NCBI GenBank assembly: GCA_900470445.1
Contig: UCAU01000004.1
Span: forward strand, 108,510 to 172,509
Length of the DNA stretch: 64,000 bases
Direction: 5' to 3'
Source: Hyphomicrobiales bacterium
GTDB lineage: Bacteria; Pseudomonadota; Alphaproteobacteria; Rhizobiales; Devosiaceae
The stretch's first letter is position 1; the number at the start of each line of letters is the position of its first letter. Position numbers and translations under genes: made by a program. A model generated the notes under the pieces. The model saw only the letters and a list, made by a program, of their open reading frames with translations. It did no database searches and was not told the origin of the DNA. Shown piece after piece: positions 46,371 through 58,254 of the stretch.

Positions 46371-47825
46371 GTGGCGAAAATCACGCTGATCGGCTTGGAT
46401 GTGGGCACGACGGCCACCAAGGCGGTGCTGATCGATGAGGCGGGGGAGCGCTTGGCCGCGTTTGCGCATCCGCATGCGACCAGCCGGCCGCAGGAAGGCC
46501 ATGCCGAGCAGGACCCGCGCGACTGGATGGCGGGGGTGCTGGGGGCGCTGGATGCCTTTTCGCAGGGGCATGATCTGAGCGGGCTCAAGGCGATCGGGAT
46601 TTGCAGCCAAGTCAATAGTCATGTGTTCGTGGATGGGGCAGGCGCGCCGCTGCTGCCGGCGATTATCTGGCAGGATGGGCGCTCGGCGCCCGATGCCGCG
46701 GCCCTGGATGGGCAGGTGAGTGCGGACCAGAAAATCGGCTGGTTTGGCACGCCGATGCCGATCGATGCGAGCCATGCGCTGTCGCGGATGGCGCATGTGC
46801 GGCGAATGCATCCGGACATTTATGCGCGCACGCGCCATGTGTTGGCACCCAAGGATTTTTGTATTCTGCAGCTGACCGGGGCGGTGGTCAGCGACCCGAT
46901 CGCGGCGGTGGGGCTGGTGGAAGCCGGCGGCGACTATGTCGCCGAACTGCTGGCGCTGGTGCCGCGGGCGGCCGAGTTATTGCCGCCGCTGGCGAGCTTT
47001 ACGACGATTGCGGGCACGGTGCGGGCAGGGTTGCCTTGTGCCGGGGTGCCGGTCGTGGTGGGGGCAATGGATGCCTGGGGCGGCATGTTCGGGGTGGGCG
47101 TGGTGGCCAATGGGGACGCCATGTATCAGAGCGGCACGAGTGACGTGCCGGGGATTGTGTCGAGCACGATCGTGCCGACGCCGGGGGTGATCCTCTTTCC
47201 GCCCTATGAGGGGGTGGTGATGCATGCAGCGCCCACCCAATCGGGCGGGGCGGCGTTGGGCTGGATTGCAAGCGTGCTGGGGCGGACGCCGGCCGAGGTG
47301 GCGGCTTTGGGCGCGAGCGCGGCGCCGGGGCGGTCGGTGCCGCTGTTTTTGCCGCATTTGCAGGGGGAGCGGGCGCCACTGTGGGATAGCGCGTCGCGCG
47401 GGGTATTTGCGCGGCTTGATCCGGGATCGGGCGCGGCTGAGATGGCGCGGGCGGTGATGGAGGGCGTGGCCTATGCCGGGCGCTGGGCGTTTGAGGCGCT
47501 GTATCGCTCGGCGGCGGTGGACCCGGCGGTGATCAATATTGGGGGCGGCGGGTCGCTATCCGATGGCTGGTGCCAGATACGGGCGGATGTGTTGGGCAAG
47601 CCCTTGCGGCGGTGTGTGGCGCCGGAATCTGCGGCTTTGGGGGCGGCGATCTTGGCGGGACAAGCGAGCGGGATTGGCGGAACGCTAACGGAGGCAGTGC
47701 GGCAACTGGTGCGGTATGACCGGGTATTCGAGCCGAATGGCGCGACGGCGGGGTACCACGCCGACCGCTTCGGCCACTATCAGGCGCTGTATGCGGATTT
47801 GCGGGTTTTTAACACGCGGTTTTAG
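46371..47825 (+). CDS. FGGY-family carbohydrate kinase (xylulokinase-like)
   Basis: The 484-residue protein starts at GTG 46371. The N-terminal phosphate motif is IGLDVGTTATKAVLIDEAG, and the catalytic region shows PAIIWQDGRSAPDA. The C-terminal domain has the adenosine-binding GGGGSLSDGWCQIRADVLG followed by PESAALGAAILAG. The length suits the xylulokinase/erythritol-kinase-like branch; substrates cannot be told apart from sequence. It lies 116 bases from the divergent sugar-binding protein gene, and shared control is likely. Codons are strongly G-ending. Confidence 0.9.
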   Translation: MAKITLIGLDVGTTATKAVLIDEAGERLAAFAHPHATSRPQEGHAEQDPRDWMAGVLGALDAFSQGHDLSGLKAIGICSQVNSHVFVDGAGAPLLPAIIWQDGRSAPDAAALDGQVSADQKIGWFGTPMPIDASHALSRMAHVRRMHPDIYARTRHVLAPKDFCILQLTGAVVSDPIAAVGLVEAGGDYVAELLALVPRAAELLPPLASFTTIAGTVRAGLPCAGVPVVVGAMDAWGGMFGVGVVANGDAMYQSGTSDVPGIVSSTIVPTPGVILFPPYEGVVMHAAPTQSGGAALGWIASVLGRTPAEVAALGASAAPGRSVPLFLPHLQGERAPLWDSASRGVFARLDPGSGAAEMARAVMEGVAYAGRWAFEALYRSAAVDPAVINIGGGGSLSDGWCQIRADVLGKPLRRCVAPESAALGAAILAGQASGIGGTLTEAVRQLVRYDRVFEPNGATAGYHADRFGHYQALYADLRVFNTRF

Positions 47826-47839
47826 TTCGCACGCTGAGC

Positions 47840-47866
47840 CACCTTCTCCCCTCGTGGGAGAAGGTG
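47840..47866. repeat. Dispersed CACCTTCTCCC hairpin
   Basis: CACCTTCTCCC and GGGAGAAGGTG form a perfect 11-base stem around CTCGT, followed by CCCGAAGGGCGGATGAGGGG. This element is well known from dispersed intergenic copies in many proteobacteria. Here it lies between convergent genes and may terminate both. Confidence 0.7.
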
Positions 47867-47889
47867 CCCGAAGGGCGGATGAGGGGGGC

Positions 47890-49506
47890 TTAGCGCCCCG
47901 CCCCGATCATCTCCGCCGCCTTGGACCCGATCGCCATTGCCGGCGCATTGGTATTCCCCGAGACGATCGCCGGCATGATCGAGCAGTCGATCACGCGCAG
48001 ACCATCTACGCCGCGCAAACGAAGGCGCTCGTCGACCACAGCCATGGGGTCACTGTCGGGGCCCATGCGGGCGGTGCCGACGGGGTGGTAATTGGTTTTG
48101 ACCGTCTGGCCGGCGAAGCGCGCTAGGTCTTCCTCGGCGGTGACAGACGGCCCCGGCAGGATTTCTTCGGCAATCTTGGATTTGAAGGGCTCGGTGGCGA
48201 GCAATTGGCGGGCGACGGCGAGGGACGCCAGGGTCAGGCGCAGATCATCGGTGTGGCCGAAGAAGTTGCAATCGACCAGCGGCTGATCCTCGGGATTGGC
48301 CGAGCGCAGCTTGACGCTGCCCCGCGCCTTGGGGCGGAGCAGGCAGGAGGTGAAGGTGACGCCATAGGTGGGCTTGGCTGAGGAGACGTCACGGTCGAGA
48401 TACACGATTGGCGCGCAATAGAGCTGGATGGTGGGGCGGTCGCCGCCATCGGGATCGTAAAACAGGCAGGCTTCGATGCCGGTGGTGGTGACGGGGCCTG
48501 AATTGAACAGCAGATATTGCAGACCATTGCGGATCATCGGCCAGCCCTTGTCCTGGCCGAAATAGCCGGACTTGGCTTTGGTGGTGGCGATAACGGGGAC
48601 TTCGTGATGGTCCTGCAGATTGGCGCCAACGCCGGGCAGGTCGGCGGCAACGGCAATGCCGTGTTCGCGCAGGTGATCGGCGGGGCCGATGCCGGACAGC
48701 ATGAGCAATTTGGCAGTGTTGTAGGTGCCGGCGCCGATCAGCACTTCGCGGTCGGCGTGGACGGTTTGGGTCGTGCCATCCTTTGTGTAGGCAAGGCCGA
48801 TGGCGCGGTTGCTGTCGATGATGATGCGGTCGACCCGGGCGCCGGTGATGATGGTCAGGCGGCCATCTTTGCGCAGCGGATCGAGGAAGGCTTTTTTGGC
48901 GTCGGAGCGGGCCTTGTGGCGGTTCCAGAGGCCATAGGTGTGCTGCATGATGCCGACGCCGTTCTGCCGGACGCCGTTGAAATCGGGATTATAGGGATGG
49001 CCCAGGCCCTGCGCGGCGAGCAGGAAATCTTCGGTCGTGTCGCAAATCTGGCCGGGTTCGGAGACGCGCAGATTGCCGGCAATGCCGTGATAGACATTGT
49101 TGAAGCGGGTATTGGCTTCGATGTTTTTGAAGTGGGGGAGCAGGTCGGTGTAGGACCAGGCGCCACTATTGCCCAGGCTTGCTGCCCAGCCGTCATAATC
49201 CTCGCGCTGGCCGCGCATATAGACCATGGCGTTGACGGCGCTGCCGCCGCCCAGGGCCCTGGCGACCGGCACGATGGGGCCGCGTCCGCCAAGCTGGGGT
49301 TGGGGGACGGTGTGGTGCATTTCGAGGAAATCCTCGCGCGCCAGATATTTCATATAGCCAGCAGGGAAATCCATGAGGCGGGCGGTCTTGGCGGGGCCGC
49401 GCTCGATGATGAGCACCGAGCAGCCGAAATCGCGCACCAGGCGCATGGCAGCGACCGAAGCGGCCGAGCCGCCGCCGGCAATGATGAAATCGTAGCTGGA
49501 CGCCAA
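47890..49506 (-). CDS. GMC-family FAD oxidoreductase (choline/alcohol dehydrogenase-like)
   Basis: I start at TTG 49504-49506, because GGAGGGG lies seven bases upstream and the FAD motif then follows in the usual place (YDFIIAGGGSAASVAAMRL); the product has 538 residues. The GMC signatures are present: GGSAVNAMVYMRGQREDYDG near residue 85, and the C-terminal active-site pair in NYHPVGTARMGPDSDPMAVV and SGNTNAPAMAIGSKAAEMI. It would oxidise an alcohol to an aldehyde with FAD in the cytoplasm. Neighbours do not define the substrate. It is divergent from pccB. Confidence 0.9.
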   Translation of the reverse strand: MASSYDFIIAGGGSAASVAAMRLVRDFGCSVLIIERGPAKTARLMDFPAGYMKYLAREDFLEMHHTVPQPQLGGRGPIVPVARALGGGSAVNAMVYMRGQREDYDGWAASLGNSGAWSYTDLLPHFKNIEANTRFNNVYHGIAGNLRVSEPGQICDTTEDFLLAAQGLGHPYNPDFNGVRQNGVGIMQHTYGLWNRHKARSDAKKAFLDPLRKDGRLTIITGARVDRIIIDSNRAIGLAYTKDGTTQTVHADREVLIGAGTYNTAKLLMLSGIGPADHLREHGIAVAADLPGVGANLQDHHEVPVIATTKAKSGYFGQDKGWPMIRNGLQYLLFNSGPVTTTGIEACLFYDPDGGDRPTIQLYCAPIVYLDRDVSSAKPTYGVTFTSCLLRPKARGSVKLRSANPEDQPLVDCNFFGHTDDLRLTLASLAVARQLLATEPFKSKIAEEILPGPSVTAEEDLARFAGQTVKTNYHPVGTARMGPDSDPMAVVDERLRLRGVDGLRVIDCSIMPAIVSGNTNAPAMAIGSKAAEMIGAGR

Positions 49507-49648
49507 GGCCAGTCCCCTCCGCCGGATTGTTCCCGCGCTTTTGGCGCGCACTATTGCAGAGCGGGGAAACGGGGGCTAGCGCGGAGTTTTCGCTTTCGAC
49601 AGGCTGGTTTGTCGGGCTAGTCTCCCGCCAAAGACGGGGGAACCGCCG

Positions 49649-51180
<1,532 letters not shown>

Positions 51181-51181
<1 letters not shown>

Positions 51182-53196
51182 TGATCACTAAACTCCTCAT
51201 CGCCAATCGCGGCGAGATTGCCTGCCGGGTGATCAAGACGGCTAAGCGGATGGGTATTGCCACGGTCGCGATCTATTCCGATGCGGATCGGGAGGCGCTG
51301 CATGTGCGCATGGCGGATGAGGCGGTGCATATTGGGGCTTCGCCGGCCAAGGACAGCTATCTCCAGATTGACAAGATCATTGCGGCTTGCCGGGAGACGG
51401 GCGCGGAGGCGGTGCATCCGGGCTATGGGTTTTTGAGCGAGAACCCGAAATTTGCCGAGGCGCTGGCGGCGGCGGGGATCATCTTTGTCGGGCCGCCGGT
51501 GAAAGCCATCGAGACGATGGGGGACAAGATTACCTCCAAAAAGATCGCGGCGGAGGCTGGGGTTTCGACCGTGCCGGGGCATATGGGGCTGATCGCTGAT
51601 GCGGCCGAAGCGGTGTCGATTGCCCAGCAGATTGGCTATCCGGTGATGATCAAGGCCTCGGCCGGAGGCGGTGGCAAGGGCATGCGGATTGCCTGGAACG
51701 ATGCGGAGGCGCGGGAGGGATTTGAGCGGAGCAAGTCGGAGGCGGCGAGCTCGTTCGGAGATGACCGGATTTTTATCGAGAAATTCGTCACCGATCCGCG
51801 CCATATCGAAATCCAGCTGATCGGGGATAGTTTTGGCAACGTGCTCTATCTCAATGAGCGGGAATGCTCGATCCAGCGGCGCAACCAGAAGGTAATCGAG
51901 GAGGCGCCGAGCCCGTTTCTGGATGCACAGACGCGGCGGGCGATGGGCGAGCAGGCGGTGGCCCTGGCCAAGGCCGTCGGCTACCAAAGCGCGGGGACGG
52001 TGGAATTCATCGTCGATAACCAGCGCAATTTCTATTTTCTCGAAATGAATACGCGGCTGCAGGTGGAGCATCCGGTGACCGAGCTGATCACCGGGCTCGA
52101 TCTGGTGGAGCTGATGCTGCGCGTGGCCAATGGCGAGGCGCTGCCGCTGGGCCAGGATGAGGTGAAGCTGAATGGCTGGGCCATTGAGAGCCGGCTTTAT
52201 GCGGAGGACCCCTATCGGAATTTTCTGCCATCGACCGGGCGGCTGACGCGGTATCGGCCGCCGGTGGAAAGTAGCGATGCAGCTCTGGTGGTGCGCAACG
52301 ATACCGGGGTGTTCGAGGGCGGGGAGATTTCCACCTTTTACGATCCGATGATCGCCAAGCTGTGCACCTGGGCGCCCAGCCGGATTGAAGCGATCGACGC
52401 CATGGCGACGGCGCTGGACAGTTTTGAAGTCGAGGGGGTGGGCAACAACCTGCCCTTCCTGTCGACAGTGATGGACCAGGAGCGGTTCCGCGAGGGGCGG
52501 CTGACCACGGGCTACATTGCCGAAGAATTTCCCGAGGGCTTTACCGGTGCGGTGCTGCCGCGCGGGCGGGTGTTTGAAGTCGCGGCGGTGGCGGCGATGA
52601 TGCAATTGGTGCTGGAGGAGCGCAAAGGGCAGGTTACCCGCACGCCGCTGGGCCATTCCACCGAGGTTTATGGCGAGTGGGTGGTGGTGATCGCGGGCGA
52701 GCAGGTGCCGCTCAAGCTGCATCGGCTGGACCCGGAGGGAAGCTGGGAACTCAACCTGTTCGATCAGGCGGCCATGGCCGAGCGGTTCGACTGGGCGCCG
52801 GGGCGAACCATCGCGCGGATCGAATGGGCGGGCGGGGCGGCCAGTGTCGTCAAGGTCAATCGGACGACGTCGGGGTTCCGCATTCGGTATTGCGGGGCGG
52901 ATCTGAAGGTGATGGTGGTGCGGCCGCATGTGGCGCGGTTGCTGTCGCTGATGCCGGTCAAAGTGCCGCCGGATATGAGCAAGTTTTTGCTGTGCCCGAT
53001 GCCCGGGCAGGTGGTGCGGATCGATGTGGCGGTGGGGGATGTGGTCGAGGATGGGCAGACGCTGGCCATTGTCGAGGCGATGAAGATGGAAAATGTGCTC
53101 AAGGCGCAGAAGCGGGCGCGGGTCAGCAAGGTGCATGTGACGCCGGGGGCCGTGCTGGCGGTGGATCAGGTGATGATCGAGTTTGAGGGAGTGTAG
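51181..53196 (+). CDS. pccA: Propionyl-CoA carboxylase alpha subunit (biotin carboxylase/BCCP)
   Basis: The protein has 671 residues from ATG 51181; GTG 51178 is possible. The biotin-carboxylase part (1-450) starts [20 protein letters not shown], has the ATP-grasp loop [15 protein letters not shown] and catalytic [14 protein letters not shown] linker domain (about 470-590) joins it to the C-terminal biotin carrier, where the biotin Lys sits in the AMKM motif near residue 634 (EAMKMENVL). It carboxylates its own biotin using ATP and bicarbonate. One base is shared with pccB, and mcm starts on the last base of its stop. Confidence 0.95.
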
Positions 53197-55313
53197 TGGT
53201 GCCCACTAATTTCGCCCATTGGGCCGCACTCGCCCAAAAGGAATTGCGCGACGTCCCGCTGGCCTCGCTCGATCGCGATTATGGCGGTATCCCCGTCCAG
53301 CCCGTCTATTTCGGCGAGGGCGCGGAAATTCCCGGTGTCGAGCCGTTTACCCGCGGCGTGCGGGCGACGATGTATGCCAACCGCCCCTGGACCATTCGGC
53401 AATATGCCGGTTTCTCCACCGCGCGGGAGAGCAATGCGTTTTATCGGCAGGCGCTGGAGAAGGGGCAGAAGGGGCTGTCTGTCGCTTTCGATCTGGCGAC
53501 GCACCGGGGCTATGACAGTGACCATCCGCGGGTGATGGGCGATGTCGGCAAGGCCGGGGTGGCGATCGATACAGTGGAGGATATGAAGCAGCTGTTTGAC
53601 GAGATTCCGCTCGATCAGATGAGTGTGTCCATGACCATGAATGGAGCAGTGATACCGGTGCTGGCCATGTTCATCGTGGCCGCGGAAGAGCAGGGGGTGA
53701 GCCAGGCCAAGCTTGAGGGGACGATCCAGAACGACATTCTCAAGGAGTTCATGGTTCGCAATACCTATATCTATCCGCCTGAGCCCTCGATGCGGATTGT
53801 GGGCGATATCATCGCGCATACGGCGCGCAGCATGCCCAAATTCAACTCGATTTCGATCTCGGGCTATCACATGCATGAGGCGGGAGCGACCGCCGTGCAG
53901 GAGCTGGCCTATACGCTGGCCGATGGCATGGAATATGTGCGGGCGGCGCAGGCGCGGGGGCTGGATATAGATGCCTTTGCGGGGCGGCTGAGCTTTTTTT
54001 TCGGCATTGGCATGAACTTCTTTTTGGAGGTGGCCAAGCTCCGTGCGGCGCGACAGCTGTGGAGCGAGATCATGACCGGGCTGGGGGCGAAGGACCCGCG
54101 CAGCAAGATGTTGCGCACCCATTGCCAGACCTCGGGCGTGTCGCTGACCGAGCAGGATCCGCATAATAATGTGATCCGCACGACCATCGAGGCGCTGGCG
54201 GCGGTGTTGGGGGGCACGCAGAGCCTGCACACCAATTCGTTTGATGAGGCGATTGCGCTGCCGACCGAATTTTCGAGCCGGCTGGCGCGTAATACGCAAT
54301 TGATTTTGCAGCATGAAAGCCGGGTGACTGACGTGGTCGATCCGCTGGGCGGGTCTTATTACATCGAGGCGCTGACGGCGGAATTGGTGAATGGGGCCAA
54401 GCTTTTGATCGGGGAAGCCGAAATGGCTGGCGGGATGACGCAGGCGGTGCAGGCCGGTGGGCCGAAACTGGCCATCGAGACGGCGGCGGCCCTGCGGCAG
54501 GCGCGGGTGGACCGGGGCGAGGATGTGATTGTCGGGGTCAATCGCTATCGGCTCGACACCGAGGACGCCATCGAGGTGCGCGAGATCGATAATGCCAAGG
54601 TGCGGGCCGAGCAGATTGCGCAGCTGGAGCGGGTGCGGGCGAGCCGGGACGAGGTCAAGTGCCAGCAAATGCTGTCGGGCTTGCGCGAATTTGCCGCCAA
54701 GGATGAAGGCAATCTGCTGGAAGCCGCGATAGAGGCGGCGCGGGCGCGGGCGAGCTTGGGCGAAATCAGCCAGGCGATGGAGGATGTGTTCGGGCGGCAC
54801 GCGGCGGTGACGCGGGTGATTTCGGGGGTCTATGGCGCCAGCTATGGCGATGACCCGGAGTTTTCGGCCATTGTCGGGCGGATTGACGCGTTCAAGTCCG
54901 CGCGGGGGCGGGCGCCCTCGATTTTCATCGCCAAGATGGGGCAGGACGGGCATGACCGGGGCGCCAAGGTGATCGCCTCGGCCTTCGCCGATCTGGGCTT
55001 TGTCGTGCATATGGGCGAGCTGTTCGAGACGGCACCCGAAGTGGCGGCGCATGCCGATGAGCTGCAGGTGGATGCGGTGGGTGTCTCGTCGCTGGCGGCG
55101 GGGCACAAGACGCTGGTGCCGGAGTTGATGTCGGCGCTGCGGTATCGCGAATTGGGTGAGGTAACGGTGATCGTGGGCGGGGTCATTCCCGAGCAGGATT
55201 ATGATTTCCTGTTCGATGCCGGGGTGGCCGAGATTTTCGGGCCGGGCACCAATGTACTGTCAGCCGCTTTTTCGGTGTTGAGCCAGATCGAAGGAAGGTT
55301 GAGCAACCGATGA
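53196..55313 (+). CDS. scpA: Methylmalonyl-CoA mutase, single-chain
   Basis: The 705-residue product starts at GTG 53196. The N-terminal TIM barrel includes [40 protein letters not shown] and [20 protein letters not shown]. The C-terminal cobalamin domain carries the DxHxxG base-off motif ([13 protein letters not shown], near residue 584) and the later [19 protein letters not shown]. It converts (R)-methylmalonyl-CoA to succinyl-CoA with adenosylcobalamin. The length is a full single-chain mutase, unlike heterodimeric forms. Its stop overlaps mce (ATGA). No meaB chaperone gene is in view. Confidence 0.96.
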   Translation: MVPTNFAHWAALAQKELRDVPLASLDRDYGGIPVQPVYFGEGAEIPGVEPFTRGVRATMYANRPWTIRQYAGFSTARESNAFYRQALEKGQKGLSVAFDLATHRGYDSDHPRVMGDVGKAGVAIDTVEDMKQLFDEIPLDQMSVSMTMNGAVIPVLAMFIVAAEEQGVSQAKLEGTIQNDILKEFMVRNTYIYPPEPSMRIVGDIIAHTARSMPKFNSISISGYHMHEAGATAVQELAYTLADGMEYVRAAQARGLDIDAFAGRLSFFFGIGMNFFLEVAKLRAARQLWSEIMTGLGAKDPRSKMLRTHCQTSGVSLTEQDPHNNVIRTTIEALAAVLGGTQSLHTNSFDEAIALPTEFSSRLARNTQLILQHESRVTDVVDPLGGSYYIEALTAELVNGAKLLIGEAEMAGGMTQAVQAGGPKLAIETAAALRQARVDRGEDVIVGVNRYRLDTEDAIEVREIDNAKVRAEQIAQLERVRASRDEVKCQQMLSGLREFAAKDEGNLLEAAIEAARARASLGEISQAMEDVFGRHAAVTRVISGVYGASYGDDPEFSAIVGRIDAFKSARGRAPSIFIAKMGQDGHDRGAKVIASAFADLGFVVHMGELFETAPEVAAHADELQVDAVGVSSLAAGHKTLVPELMSALRYRELGEVTVIVGGVIPEQDYDFLFDAGVAEIFGPGTNVLSAAFSVLSQIEGRLSNR

Positions 55314-55708
55314 TCGGGCGGCTCAACCACATCGCCATTGCCGTGCCGGACTTGGCGGCGGCGGCGGCGAAATATCGCGATATGCTCGGTGCGCAGGTGG
55401 GGGCGGTGCAGGCATTGCCCGAACATGGCGTCAGTGTGGTGTTCATCGACACGGGCAACACCAAGGTGGAATTGCTGGAGCCACTGGGGGAGGGCTCGCC
55501 GATCGCCGGGTTTCTAAACAGGAACCCCGGCGGGGGCATGCACCATATGTGCTTTGAGGTGCCCGATCTGGGCGCGGCAGTGGCGACGCTGACCGCTGGT
55601 GGCGCTCGCGTGCTGGGCGAACCCCGGATCGGCGCCCATGGCAGGCCGGTGGTGTTTCTGCATCCCAAGGACTTTGATGGGACGCTGATAGAGTTGGAAG
55701 AGGTTTAG
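55310..55708 (+). CDS. mce: Methylmalonyl-CoA epimerase
   Basis: The 132-residue VOC protein has the epimerase metal ligands in place: [20 protein letters not shown] near the start, [19 protein letters not shown] in the second half and GTLIELEE at the end. The Glu of [17 protein letters not shown] is also typical. It interconverts the (S) and (R) forms of methylmalonyl-CoA, linking carboxylase and mutase. It closes the pccB-pccA-mcm-mce operon, in which every junction overlaps. Its stop is four bases from that of the opposite LysR gene. Confidence 0.95.
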   Translation: MIGRLNHIAIAVPDLAAAAAKYRDMLGAQVGAVQALPEHGVSVVFIDTGNTKVELLEPLGEGSPIAGFLNRNPGGGMHHMCFEVPDLGAAVATLTAGGARVLGEPRIGAHGRPVVFLHPKDFDGTLIELEEV

Positions 55709-55712
55709 GACT

Positions 55713-56591
55713 TCAAGCGAAAATCCCCCGATCCTTCGCAACGATCTCTGCCAGAAACTCCGCCACAATACCGACTCTTCGCAATGACCGCAGGTCTTCG
55801 TGCACCACTGTCCAATAGGCGCGGGTGAGGCTGTGCTCGGACAAGACTGGAACGAGGTTCGGATCACCCTCTGCCATGAAGCCGTGCAGGATGCCGATGC
55901 CGGCGCCGGCGCGGACGGCCTCGGTTTGGCCCATGGCGGTGGAGACGGAAAGGGTCGAGCGCCAATCGGGCAGGAAGGCGCTGGTATAGTCGAGCGAGGC
56001 CGAGAAGAGCAGGTCATCGACATAGCCGACGAGGTGGTGGGCGGCGAGATCGGCTAGGGCAAGTGGCGCGCCGTGGCGGGCTAGGTAGGATTTGGCGGCG
56101 TAGAGGCCCAGGCGATAATCGGTGAGTTTGCGGGCGACGAGGCGGCCTTCGCGGGGGCGTTCGAGCGTGACGGCGATGTCGGCTTCGCGGCGGGAGAGCG
56201 AGAAGGCGCGGGGGACCGGGACCAGTTCGATGCGCAGGCCCTGGTGCCGTTCGGTGAGCTGGCCGATGCGCGGGGCGAGGAAGGCGACGCCGAAACCGTC
56301 GGGGGCGCCGACGCGGACTATGCCTTCGATGGCGCTATCGGCCCCGGCGGTCTGGCTGGCGGCGAGCATGGCGCTTTCCATGGCTTCGGCGTGGGCGAGG
56401 AAGCGTTCGCCGGCGCCGGAGAGGTCCGAGCCATTGGTTTTGCGGGTGAAGAGCGTGCTGCCCAGGGCGGTTTCGAGTGCGGTAAGGCGGCGGGCGACGG
56501 TGGCGTGATTGAGGCCTAGGCTGCGTGCAGCACCCAGGATCTGGCCGTGGCGGGCGACGGCTAGGAATATCCGGACATCGTCCCAGTTCAC
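55713..56591 (-). CDS. LysR-family transcriptional regulator
   Basis: The 292-residue protein has an N-terminal winged helix (MNWDDVRIFLAVARHGQILG, RSLGLNHATVARRLTALETA) and a C-terminal effector-binding domain (IVRVGAPDGFGVAFLAPRIG onward). The W-D-D-V/L-R-I-F-L start is typical of the group acting on a single nearby target. It is divergent from mmsA with 95 bases between starts, so mmsA is the probable target. The inducer is unknown; a valine or propionate intermediate would fit the context. Confidence 0.9.
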   Translation of the reverse strand: MNWDDVRIFLAVARHGQILGAARSLGLNHATVARRLTALETALGSTLFTRKTNGSDLSGAGERFLAHAEAMESAMLAASQTAGADSAIEGIVRVGAPDGFGVAFLAPRIGQLTERHQGLRIELVPVPRAFSLSRREADIAVTLERPREGRLVARKLTDYRLGLYAAKSYLARHGAPLALADLAAHHLVGYVDDLLFSASLDYTSAFLPDWRSTLSVSTAMGQTEAVRAGAGIGILHGFMAEGDPNLVPVLSEHSLTRAYWTVVHEDLRSLRRVGIVAEFLAEIVAKDRGIFA

Positions 56592-56686
56592 GGTGCTTCA
56601 ATTCCTGCACAGCAGATGCGAAATCTATCGCGTTGAGTTGCGTGGATTATAGCGCGAAGACTGCTCTCACAACAAGGGAGAGCCTT

Positions 56687-58183
56687 ATGCGCATTATCGG
56701 CCATTTCATCGACGGCGTGGAAACAGCGGGCGAGAGCAAGCAATTTCAGGATGTGTTCAATCCGGCGACGGGTGATGTGCAGGCGCAGGTGGCGCTGGCC
56801 AATGCGGCTGATCTCAATGCAGCGGTAGCATCGGCGGCAGCGGCGCAGCCCAAGTGGGCGGCGACCAATCCGCAGCGGCGGGCGCGGGTGTTTTTCAATT
56901 TCGTGGCGCTGATCAATCGCGACATGGACGAGCTCGCCACCCTGCTCAGCACCGAGCATGGCAAGACGGTGGATGACGCCAAGGGCGACATCCTGCGCGG
57001 GCTGGAAGTGGCTGAATTTGTGGCCGGGGCGCCCCATCTGCTCAAGGGTGAGTTCACCGAAGGGGCTGGGCCGGGGATCGATATGTATTCGATGCGGCAG
57101 CCGGTGGGGATTGGCGCGGGCATTACCCCGTTCAATTTCCCGGCGATGATCCCGCTCTGGATGCTGGCGCCGGCCATTGCGGCGGGCAATGCGTTTATTC
57201 TAAAGCCCTCCGAGCGTGACCCATCAGTGCCGGTGCGGTTGGCGCAGCTGGCGCTTGAAGCGGGCCTGCCCAAGGGCATCCTCAATGTCGTGCATGGCGG
57301 CAAGTCGGTGGTCGACGGCATCCTGGCGCATGACGATATTGCGGCCGTGTCCTTTGTCGGCTCGACCCCGATTGCCCGCTATGTCTATGGCACGGCGGCG
57401 GCGAACGGGAAGCGCGTGCAGGCTTTTGGCGGCGCCAAGAACCACATGATCATCATGCCGGACGCCGATATCGAAAAGGCGGCCGATGCACTGATGGGGG
57501 CCGGTTTCGGCTCGGCGGGCGAACGTTGCATGGCCGTATCGGTGGCGGTGCCAGTGGGCGAAGCAACGGCGGACCGGATCGTTGCGGCGCTCAAGCCGCG
57601 CATCGAAAAGCTCAAGGTTGGGCCGGCGACGGACAAGGCCAGCGAAATGGGCCCGGTAATCACCAAGGCGGCCAAGGAACGGATTCTGGGCCTGGTGGAA
57701 AAGGGCGTGGAGCAGGGGGCGACGCTGGCCGTGGACGGCCGGGGTTTCAGCCTTCAGGGCTATGAAGACGGCTATTTCGTCGGGCCGACGCTGTTCGACA
57801 ATGTCACGGCCGAGATGGATATCTACAAGGAAGAGATTTTCGGGCCGGTGCTGTCTGTGGTGCGCTCCAAGACCTATGAGGATGCACTCAAGCTGACCAT
57901 GGACAATCCCTATGGCAATGGCACGGCGATCTTCACCCAGAATGGCGACGCGGCGCGCGATTTTGCCAGCCGGGTCAATGTGGGCATGGTGGGCATCAAT
58001 GTGCCGGTGCCGGTGCCGCTGGCCTATCACAGCTTTGGCGGCTGGAAGGCGTCAGCGTTTGGCGATTTGAACCAGCATGGCATGGATTCGATCAAGTTCT
58101 GGACCCGCACCAAGACCGTGACGAGCCGTTGGCCGTCGGGGATCAAGGATGGGGCGGAGTTCCAGATGCCGACGATGAAATAG
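56687..58183 (+). CDS. mmsA: Methylmalonate-semialdehyde dehydrogenase (acylating)
   Basis: ATG 56687 follows AAGGGAG and gives 498 residues, normal for CoA-acylating MMSDH. The family start is RIIGHFIDGVETAGES. GIGAGITPFNFPAMIPLWML forms part of the NAD site. The catalytic Cys281 is in GSAGERCMAVSVAVP. The usual Glu of ALDH is not needed in this subfamily. The C-terminus has FTQNGDAARDFASRVNVGMV. It turns methylmalonate semialdehyde from valine (or malonate semialdehyde from inositol) into propionyl-CoA (or acetyl-CoA), feeding the Pcc-Mcm genes upstream. Confidence 0.94.
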   Translation: MRIIGHFIDGVETAGESKQFQDVFNPATGDVQAQVALANAADLNAAVASAAAAQPKWAATNPQRRARVFFNFVALINRDMDELATLLSTEHGKTVDDAKGDILRGLEVAEFVAGAPHLLKGEFTEGAGPGIDMYSMRQPVGIGAGITPFNFPAMIPLWMLAPAIAAGNAFILKPSERDPSVPVRLAQLALEAGLPKGILNVVHGGKSVVDGILAHDDIAAVSFVGSTPIARYVYGTAAANGKRVQAFGGAKNHMIIMPDADIEKAADALMGAGFGSAGERCMAVSVAVPVGEATADRIVAALKPRIEKLKVGPATDKASEMGPVITKAAKERILGLVEKGVEQGATLAVDGRGFSLQGYEDGYFVGPTLFDNVTAEMDIYKEEIFGPVLSVVRSKTYEDALKLTMDNPYGNGTAIFTQNGDAARDFASRVNVGMVGINVPVPVPLAYHSFGGWKASAFGDLNQHGMDSIKFWTRTKTVTSRWPSGIKDGAEFQMPTMK

Positions 58184-58195
58184 GGCGAATCCACA

Positions 58196-58238
58196 AACCT
58201 GGTGTCATGCCGGCCCACCGCCGGGATGACACCAGGTT
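58196..58238. repeat. REP-like extended inverted repeat
   Basis: AACCTGGTGTCAT and ATGACACCAGGTT form perfect 13-base arms, and an inner CCGGC/GCCGG stem continues toward the loop. It lies between the convergent mmsA and ETF-QO genes. The TGTCATGCCGG core is like REP-type dispersed repeats of alphaproteobacteria. It may serve as a two-way terminator. Confidence 0.7.
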
Positions 58239-58254
58239 GAGGATCGGGCGGCGC

